Of a stretch of 36,795 bases of DNA, positions 32,021-36,795 are shown one piece after another (the stretch's first letter is position 1; the number at the start of each line of letters is the position of its first letter). Source of the DNA: Oscillospiraceae bacterium (GTDB taxonomy: Bacteria > Bacillota > Clostridia > UBA1381). Below the pieces are notes generated by a model, which made no database searches, was not told the DNA's origin, and saw only the letters and a program-made list of their open reading frames with translations. Both the position numbers and the translations under genes were made by a program. The DNA lies in assembly GCA_022509025.1 (NCBI GenBank), contig JAFLUB010000028.1:1-36795 (forward strand), in the 5' to 3' direction.

Positions 32021-33899
32021 ATTTAATCTTCTTGGATATCTGAGCAAATGGAAGTATCTTATTTTCATTGTCTGCGTGCTTGGAGCGTTCCTTGTTTACA
32101 AGTATGCTATGTACAATCAGGAATACACTGCAAGAACGGTAATCAGCTATACGAGTCAGGAAGCGGCAGACGGAAAAGCACCGAGCGGAGACAAGCTGGA
32201 TGTTTCGGAAATTTACTCTGCCGCGGTTATAACGAATGTGCTTGAGGATTTGAATCTTAATATAGGAGCGGATGCAATCCGCTCAAACTGTCGTGTGGAA
32301 TCTATCACTCCTCCTGATGAAGAAGTCAGAAAAGAAGCGATTCTGGAACAGGGTGAGGAATATGAATATTTTCCGACAGATTATATTGTTTCATTCTCTG
32401 TTGGCAGCGAATACGGACAGGATTTTGCGCGTACAGTTCTGGACTCAATTATCAAGAATTATTTCGCAACATACGGCGAAAAGTATATAAACCAGCAGAC
32501 ACTGCCCAATAACAGTGTGCGCGGTACTGACGGACAGTATGATTATATAGAGCGCGCAGAAATTCTGGATGCATGGGTAACTAATATCCATGACTATCTT
32601 GCGGCGAAAAAGGAAACTCAGCCTGATTACAGAAGTGCGGCTACGGGATACTCCTTTACTGACCTGTATGAAATATACGATTCATATATGAATTACGATT
32701 TGCCGCAGATATATTCTCTTATCCTTGAACAGGAGGTTACAGAGGACAGAGATACGCTCATAAAGAAATATCAGAGCGATATCAGCATATATGAGCTTGA
32801 TTTGCAGAATATGCAGACAAGACTGGATAATATGGCTGACCTTATTCAGAAATATTCAGATAAAAATAAGGAGGGCGCTGAATATCACTACGGAACCGGT
32901 GCCGAGGAAGGCAGTACATCAAGTGATTATATATTGAAAGATGTATATGAGGAAAGAAGAGAAGAGGTTCAGATTGCAAGTCAAACAACATATGACTCGT
33001 TAATAAACGAATATGTATATCTTGAAGCCGACAAGCAGAAGCTTCAGGTGGATCTTGATCATAAGCGCCGTATTCTGAATGTGTTCATAGACGGTGTTGA
33101 ATCTGAGGATAAGAGCAATACCGGAACAATAGAGGAAGACCTTGATACACTGTCAAAGACTCTTGACGATATGTATGCAATCGTATCTGATACTGTTGAT
33201 GAATACAATCAGTATGTGGGAGCATATAATGTTTCTACGCTTGCAAGTATCAGCACCACCGAGAAAATCAATGTAAAGATGTACATCTTCCTTGCGGTTA
33301 TAATATTCTTCTTCGGAGGATGTATCGGAGCTATTATACTTGGACGTTCAAAGGAATTCCTTGATTATATTATGTACACCGACCGAAAGACAGGACTTCC
33401 GAACAGAGCTATGTGTGATATTGAGATTGAGAAATATGCGTCAGAGAAGCTCAAGGATTCGTTCGTATTTGCGCTTATCAAGATTGATAACCTGAAGTAC
33501 GTAAACGAAAAGGGCGGCAGAGAAGCCGGAGACTCATTGCTCAAGGCATTCGGTAAGATATTGAAACGCGCAGCGTCAAGCTACGGTTTCGCCGGATACA
33601 ACGGAAGCGACCAGTTCATCGGTATGTTTGAGGAATGTACGCTTGAAAGAGCAAACGATTTCAAGTCATATCTTGAAGAGCTTGTGCGCTATCATAACGT
33701 ACAGTCACCAAGCTCCAATATTCAGCTGAGTGTATTTGTTTCCGAGACGAATGACGAGGAGGTTTACGATATAAGAAAGCTGATGGGAGCAACATTCCGC
33801 AAAGCTGCGGTATCAAATATCCGTGACACAAAGCCAAAGACAGGCGATGCAGATGGAAAAAAGAATGATAATGCTTCTCAGGAAGCACCGAAAAGATAA
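32013..33899 (+). CDS. Wzz-like protein fused to a degenerate GGDEF domain
   Basis: About 628 residues. Helix 1 is at about 12-32 (WKYLIFIVCVLGAFLVYKYA), followed by an extracellular coiled-coil-rich region (about 35-420) and helix 2 at about 425-447. The cytoplasmic part (about 455-605) has the GGDEF fold: DRKTGLPNR, FALIKIDNLKYVNEKGGREA and GDSLLKAFGKIL. The active-site motif is changed to YNGSDQF, so the catalytic glutamate and second glycine are lost and no RxxD inhibitory site is seen. It probably senses a nucleotide or only scaffolds rather than making c-di-GMP. AAAGGAGG precedes the ATG by 9 bases. Confidence 0.8.
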   Translation: MSKFNLLGYLSKWKYLIFIVCVLGAFLVYKYAMYNQEYTARTVISYTSQEAADGKAPSGDKLDVSEIYSAAVITNVLEDLNLNIGADAIRSNCRVESITPPDEEVRKEAILEQGEEYEYFPTDYIVSFSVGSEYGQDFARTVLDSIIKNYFATYGEKYINQQTLPNNSVRGTDGQYDYIERAEILDAWVTNIHDYLAAKKETQPDYRSAATGYSFTDLYEIYDSYMNYDLPQIYSLILEQEVTEDRDTLIKKYQSDISIYELDLQNMQTRLDNMADLIQKYSDKNKEGAEYHYGTGAEEGSTSSDYILKDVYEERREEVQIASQTTYDSLINEYVYLEADKQKLQVDLDHKRRILNVFIDGVESEDKSNTGTIEEDLDTLSKTLDDMYAIVSDTVDEYNQYVGAYNVSTLASISTTEKINVKMYIFLAVIIFFFGGCIGAIILGRSKEFLDYIMYTDRKTGLPNRAMCDIEIEKYASEKLKDSFVFALIKIDNLKYVNEKGGREAGDSLLKAFGKILKRAASSYGFAGYNGSDQFIGMFEECTLERANDFKSYLEELVRYHNVQSPSSNIQLSVFVSETNDEEVYDIRKLMGATFRKAAVSNIRDTKPKTGDADGKKNDNASQEAPKR

Positions 33900-33919
33900 C
33901 AGACAGGAGGGTATGAATA

Positions 33920-34903
33920 ATGGCTGATAATGAGAATATGGGGCATTATGAGGAACAGGTATTTGAGGAAATAACAGAAGATACTGAAGATATTTCTGAA
34001 GACAATGAAGAGATTTCCGAAGATGAAGATACTGAAGAAATACCTGAAATAAAATATAAAAAGAAAAAAAGTAAAGTGTGGATACCTGTCATCTTTGTTA
34101 TACTACTGCTTATCGGTTTCGGAACTGTAATGACTATGTATCAGAATACACAGCTTGAAAAATGCTTTTATCAGATACAGTCAAATAAGGTTGTTGACAA
34201 TATGAGAATTGTCGCTATTTCTGATTTGCACTTAAAAGAATTCGGAGAGAACAACGAAAGGCTGGTGACTGAGATAAAAAATCTCAGTCCCGACATCATT
34301 GCCGTAGTCGGCGATATGAATATGGAAAGTGACCCGGATAATTATACAGTGGTAATAAACTTAGTGCAGAATCTTAACAAAGTTGCTCCTGTTTATTACA
34401 GTCTCGGCAACCATGAAATAGACGCGATGCTTTTCAAGAGTTCAAATATTTATAAAGATATAAAAACGGTAGGCATCAATATTTTCAATAATGAGATGGA
34501 AACGCTGAATGTCAACGGAAATATTGTTGATGTTATAGGGCTTACGCAAAATCCTGAGCAATATTATGAATACGGACAGAAGTTCTTCGACAAGGTTATG
34601 AATGAGAATCCATCTAACTTCAAGCTTGTGCTTACGCATTATCCGGAGAATTTCCAGGGTGTTCTTGATGACTATTATATAGACCTCGCCCTTTCCGGTC
34701 ACGCACACGGCGGACAGGTAAGACTTCCTGTTATTGGAGGACTGTATTCGGCGGATCAGGGGATTTTGCCTGAGCTTTGCGACGGTGAGCATGATATAGG
34801 CAACAGTAAACTGATTATTAGCCGCGGACTTGGCAAGTCAGGTCTTGTGCCGAGAATAAATAATAAACCTGAGATAACAGTAGTAGATGTAGGCTGGTAT
34901 TAA
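33920..34903 (+). CDS. membrane-anchored calcineurin-like metallophosphoesterase
   Basis: A 327-residue protein. The first 50 residues are very acidic (EEITEDTEDISEDNEEISED), then comes KKKKSK and one membrane helix (about 57-76). The catalytic domain outside has all metal motifs of the YkuE/YaeI type: AISDLHLKEFG, VVGDMNM, SLGNHEID, LTHYPENF and SGHAHGGQ. Related enzymes act on lipid-linked or sugar phosphates at the outer face. In this operon it may recycle or hydrolyse a polyprenyl-phosphate intermediate; that is inference. AGGAGGG lies before the ATG; an ATG at 33912 is out of frame. Confidence 0.9.
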   Translation: MADNENMGHYEEQVFEEITEDTEDISEDNEEISEDEDTEEIPEIKYKKKKSKVWIPVIFVILLLIGFGTVMTMYQNTQLEKCFYQIQSNKVVDNMRIVAISDLHLKEFGENNERLVTEIKNLSPDIIAVVGDMNMESDPDNYTVVINLVQNLNKVAPVYYSLGNHEIDAMLFKSSNIYKDIKTVGINIFNNEMETLNVNGNIVDVIGLTQNPEQYYEYGQKFFDKVMNENPSNFKLVLTHYPENFQGVLDDYYIDLALSGHAHGGQVRLPVIGGLYSADQGILPELCDGEHDIGNSKLIISRGLGKSGLVPRINNKPEITVVDVGWY

Positions 34904-34920
34904 TAAGAGAGTGAGATAAA

Positions 34921-35592
34921 ATGATAGCGCAAGAGACGAACAGACCCAAAGTAAAAAAATCAACAATAACATCAGAGGACTTGCATAAACCTGTGTATGA
35001 GTTTGTGAAGCGTATTTTTGACGCGATTTGTTCCTGTCTCGCACTTGTAGTGTTATCTCCGGTTTTCCTTATAACGGCGATAGCCGTAAAAGCCGAAGAC
35101 GGAGGAAGCGTGTTCTACTCACAGGACAGAGTGGGTCAGGACAATGAAATATTTCGGATGTATAAGTTTCGAAGCATGTGCCCGAATGCCGAAGAGCTTC
35201 AGCAGGAATTAATGAAGTACAATGAAATGGACGGACCGGTATTTAAAATAAAAAAAGACCCTCGCATAACAAAGGTGGGTAAATTTATACGGAAATACAG
35301 TATAGACGAATTGCCTCAGCTTGTGAATATCTTGAAAGGCGATATGTCGATTGTAGGTCCGCGTCCGCCGCTTCCCGGTGAGGTGGAGCAATATAACGAG
35401 TATCAGGCACAGCGTTTGCTAATAAAACCCGGACTCACCTGCTTCTGGCAGGCATACGGACGAAGTGACTTGTCATTTGTTGATTGGGTAGAAATGGATA
35501 TGCGGTACATAAAACAAAGAAGCTTCCGGCTTGACGCGAAGCTGATAGTAAAAACCGTATTTTCGGTTTTGTTTAAAAGAGGAGCATATTAA
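34921..35592 (+). CDS. initiating sugar-phosphate transferase (bacterial sugar transferase family)
   Basis: A 223-residue monotopic phosphoglycosyl transferase that starts each repeat unit by moving a sugar phosphate onto undecaprenyl phosphate. The reentrant helix is at about 27-48. Conserved blocks follow: QDRVGQDNEIFRMYKFRSM, then DPRITKVGKFIRKYSIDELP, with the catalytic Asp-Glu in SIDELPQL, and VGPRPPLPGEVEQY and PGLTCFWQAYGRSD. This is the catalytic-domain-only form, without the CoA-binding-like N-terminal domain of WbaP. Last gene of the operon, 17 bp after the phosphoesterase. Confidence 0.95.
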   Translation: MIAQETNRPKVKKSTITSEDLHKPVYEFVKRIFDAICSCLALVVLSPVFLITAIAVKAEDGGSVFYSQDRVGQDNEIFRMYKFRSMCPNAEELQQELMKYNEMDGPVFKIKKDPRITKVGKFIRKYSIDELPQLVNILKGDMSIVGPRPPLPGEVEQYNEYQAQRLLIKPGLTCFWQAYGRSDLSFVDWVEMDMRYIKQRSFRLDAKLIVKTVFSVLFKRGAY

Positions 35593-35598
35593 TAAATG

Positions 35599-35623
35599 GG
35601 GGTGTTGCGCTAAGCAACACCCC
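35599..35623. terminator. terminator between polysaccharide operon and mntR-like gene
   Basis: Perfect 10-bp arms GGGGTGTTGC (35599-35608) and GCAACACCCC (35614-35623) between convergent genes. The same hairpin core recurs after the Rrf2 gene. Confidence 0.85.
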
Positions 35624-35627
35624 TTAG

Positions 35628-35993
35628 TTATTCTTCGTTCATTTTTCTTTTTAACAGCGAAAATGTTTCATCGCTTATAACGTGTTCAATTTTGCACGCG
35701 TCACGGTCTGCGGTTTCCTTGCTGACACCTATAGAAGTAAGGAATTTTGTTAGGATATTATGCCGTTCATAAATCTTTTCCGCAACGCTGTTACCGCTCT
35801 CTGTCAGTAAAATCATGCCGTTCGGATCAAATGTAATATATCCGTTATCCTTTAAAAGCCCCACCGCGCGGCTGACGCTTGGCTTAGACACTCCCATTTC
35901 ATTTGCAATATCTATTGAACGAACGTATCCGAAACGGTTTTTCAGCACAAGCATTGTTTCAAGATACATCTCTCCTGACTCATGTAATTCCAT
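35628..35993 (-). CDS. DtxR/MntR-family metal-dependent regulator
   Basis: A 121-residue protein with a winged helix-turn-helix (VRSIDIANEMGVSKPSVSRA, about 24-43) and the metal-binding dimer domain (about 70-121, with ERHNILTKFL and CKIEHVIS). It lacks the SH3-like third domain, as MntR does. MntR represses manganese uptake genes, and some clostridial relatives control iron uptake; the metal cannot be set here. GAGGAG lies about 12 bases before the ATG. An 18-bp perfect palindrome overlaps its -10 box, so it probably represses itself. Confidence 0.9.
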   Translation of the reverse strand: MELHESGEMYLETMLVLKNRFGYVRSIDIANEMGVSKPSVSRAVGLLKDNGYITFDPNGMILLTESGNSVAEKIYERHNILTKFLTSIGVSKETADRDACKIEHVISDETFSLLKRKMNEE

Positions 35994-36010
35994 TTTCCTG
36001 ACTCCTCATC

Positions 36011-36054
36011 AATAATATTAATATTATTTTACCACAAATTTTAAAATATTTCAA
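36011..36054 (-). promoter_or_regulatory. promoter and palindromic operator of the mntR-like gene
   Basis: Minus-strand TTGAAA (36054-36049) and TAAAAT (36031-36026) are spaced by 17 bp. AATAATATT/AATATTATT at 36011-36028 is a perfect 18-bp palindrome at the start of transcription, a plausible site for the encoded regulator. Confidence 0.7.
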
Positions 36055-36070
36055 GTGCGGAATGTATGTA

Positions 36071-36099
36071 TTGACAAACTTAGTAAGCAATGATATAAT
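36071..36099 (+). promoter_or_regulatory. promoter of the Rrf2-type gene
   Basis: TTGACA (36071-36076) and TATAAT (36094-36099), spacer 17 bp. Confidence 0.9.
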
Positions 36100-36147
36100 T
36101 CATAGTGTATAGATAGGAAAACGGTATGTTAAAAAGGACTGAGTTAT

Positions 36148-36588
36148 ATGAAAATTTCTACAAAGGGAAGATATTCTCTGCGTCTTATGATTGACATAGC
36201 ATTACATGGGGTTGATAGTAATGTTTCTATAAGGGATGTGTCCGAGCGTCAGAATATATCAACTAAATATCTGGAACAGCTTGTAAGTATGCTTGTGCGT
36301 GTAGGGTATTTAAAGAGTATACGCGGCGCGCAGGGCGGATATCGTCTTGCAAGAAAACCGTCAGAGTACACTGTAGGAGATATCCTCAGAATCACGGAGG
36401 GTTCTCTTGCACCTGTCGCATGTTTAGAGGACGAAGTGAATAATTGTCCGCGCGTCAGTGAGTGCCCCACGATAAATCTGTGGGAGGGGCTTTATAATGC
36501 CATTAATGATTATCTTGATAACGTTACTCTTGAAGACTTGATGAATGAAGAACTTAAGGGAAATGATTCGTTGGATTTCTGTATTTAA
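36148..36588 (+). CDS. Rrf2-family (IscR/CymR-like) regulator
   Basis: A 146-residue winged-helix regulator: STKGRYSLRLMIDIALHG, then SIRDVSERQNISTKYLEQLV and SIRGAQGGYRLARKP (the wing). Cysteines in CLEDEVNNC and SECPT (about C91, C99, C105) match the Fe-S cluster spacing of IscR-like proteins, so it may sense Fe-S or cysteine status. In Clostridia such genes usually open an iscS-iscU operon; here a terminator follows at 36612 and the window ends before any partner. AAAGGA precedes the ATG. Confidence 0.92.
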   Translation: MKISTKGRYSLRLMIDIALHGVDSNVSIRDVSERQNISTKYLEQLVSMLVRVGYLKSIRGAQGGYRLARKPSEYTVGDILRITEGSLAPVACLEDEVNNCPRVSECPTINLWEGLYNAINDYLDNVTLEDLMNEELKGNDSLDFCI

Positions 36589-36611
36589 GAAACCAAATGC
36601 ACACGTAGAGG

Positions 36612-36643
36612 AAGGGGGGTGTTGCGTTAAGCAACACTCCCTT
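36612..36643 (+). terminator. terminator after the Rrf2-type gene
   Basis: GTGTTGC (36619-36625) pairs with GCAACAC (36631-36637), extended outward by AAGGG/CCCTT. Its core and loop nearly match the hairpin at 35599-35623. Confidence 0.8.
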
Positions 36644-36645
36644 TG

Positions 36646-36670
36646 GGGCTGAATGAATTTAGATGCAGAA
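36646..36670 (+). repeat. third copy of the 25-bp repeat end
   Basis: GGGCTGA at 36646-36652 and ATTTAGATGCAGAA at 36657-36670 match the right outer arm of the element at 24862-25072 (22 of 25 bases). Confidence 0.65.
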
Positions 36671-36795
36671 CGGACGAAACGAAGCATAATGCGGGAAATC
36701 CCGCATTATGCCTTGCCCGAAGTCGTACGTGGGTACGTCGAGTGGTGAGTTTCGTTCGTAATAGAAAGGCATAGAAACGAAGAATTTCGCAAAAT
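36671..36795. repeat. palindrome-rich tail without a recognised gene
   Basis: GCATAATGCGGGA (36684-36696) and its perfect complement (36699-36711) form a 13-bp stem with a 2-base loop. GACGAAAC near 36673 and GTTTCGTTC near 36749 are imperfect inverted arms around it. No gene is seen up to the window end. Together with the repeat just before it, this looks like a dispersed intergenic repeat. Confidence 0.5.

Noticed and set aside
36763-36775. Possible fifth leader copy (AGAAAGGCATAG)
   Set aside because: The 3' motif is only partly matched and no GCYCAC-loop hairpin or GTGGGC precedes it; the window ends before a gene can be seen.

Overview
The window looks like chromosomal DNA of a low-to-mid GC, anaerobic, endospore-forming member of the Clostridia (Bacillota). 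It carries spoIIID, a class III fructose-1,6-bisphosphatase, the [FeFe]-hydrogenase maturase hydF, a cdaA-cdaR pair, the rpmH-rnpA-yidD-yidC-jag block and many strong sigma-A promoters with 17-bp spacers. The species cannot be named from the sequence alone.

Layout. 1-1720 is an AT-rich accessory stretch with two small HTH regulators and an excisionase-like protein, lying at the 3' end of an initiator tRNA-Met. 1977-4090 holds a GtrA-family membrane protein and comM. 4144-4743 is a small foreign-looking insert: an HTH regulator and a small gene broken by an early stop. A CDF metal transporter and spoIIID follow. 6661-11698 is one cell-envelope stress-type locus: secreted protein, ABC ATPase, permease, histidine kinase, small membrane protein, response regulator. 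It is followed by mnmA. 12947-16475 (minus) holds an AraC/GyrI regulator with a small lysine-rich ORF, hydF and a secreted stalk-type protein. Divergent from that is cdaA-cdaR (c-di-AMP synthesis), then hslO and the rpmH-rnpA-yidD-yidC-jag cluster, then fbp. 25104-35592 is a polysaccharide locus: a membrane acyltransferase, two GT4 glycosyltransferases, a hexapeptide acetyltransferase, a Wzy-like polymerase, two Wzz-like proteins (the second fused to a degenerate GGDEF domain), a membrane metallophosphoesterase and the initiating sugar-phosphate transferase. The window ends with a DtxR/MntR-type and an Rrf2-type regulator and a repeat-rich tail.

The most interesting signal is a repeated leader element found four times, each immediately upstream of a start codon and in the same orientation as the gene: before comM (2488-2549), the ABC permease (8365-8532), the stalk-type secreted protein (16641-16476, minus) and the first Wzz-like gene (30562-30630). 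All share a hairpin with loop GCYCAC, a downstream GTGGGC complementary to that loop, and AGAAAGGCTRTG at the start site. Stem bases change in compensating pairs between copies. In every copy the 5' stem strand can instead pair with the AAGGC that overlaps the ribosome-binding-site-like sequence, so two mutually exclusive folds are possible. This looks like a cis-regulatory RNA (riboswitch-like) controlling competence-like, envelope-transport, surface-protein and polysaccharide genes. I do not recognise it as a known class. Other points of interest are the Wzz-GGDEF fusion, a nested inverted-repeat element between fbp and the acyltransferase with a further copy of its end at the window's right edge, and a structured region after jag.
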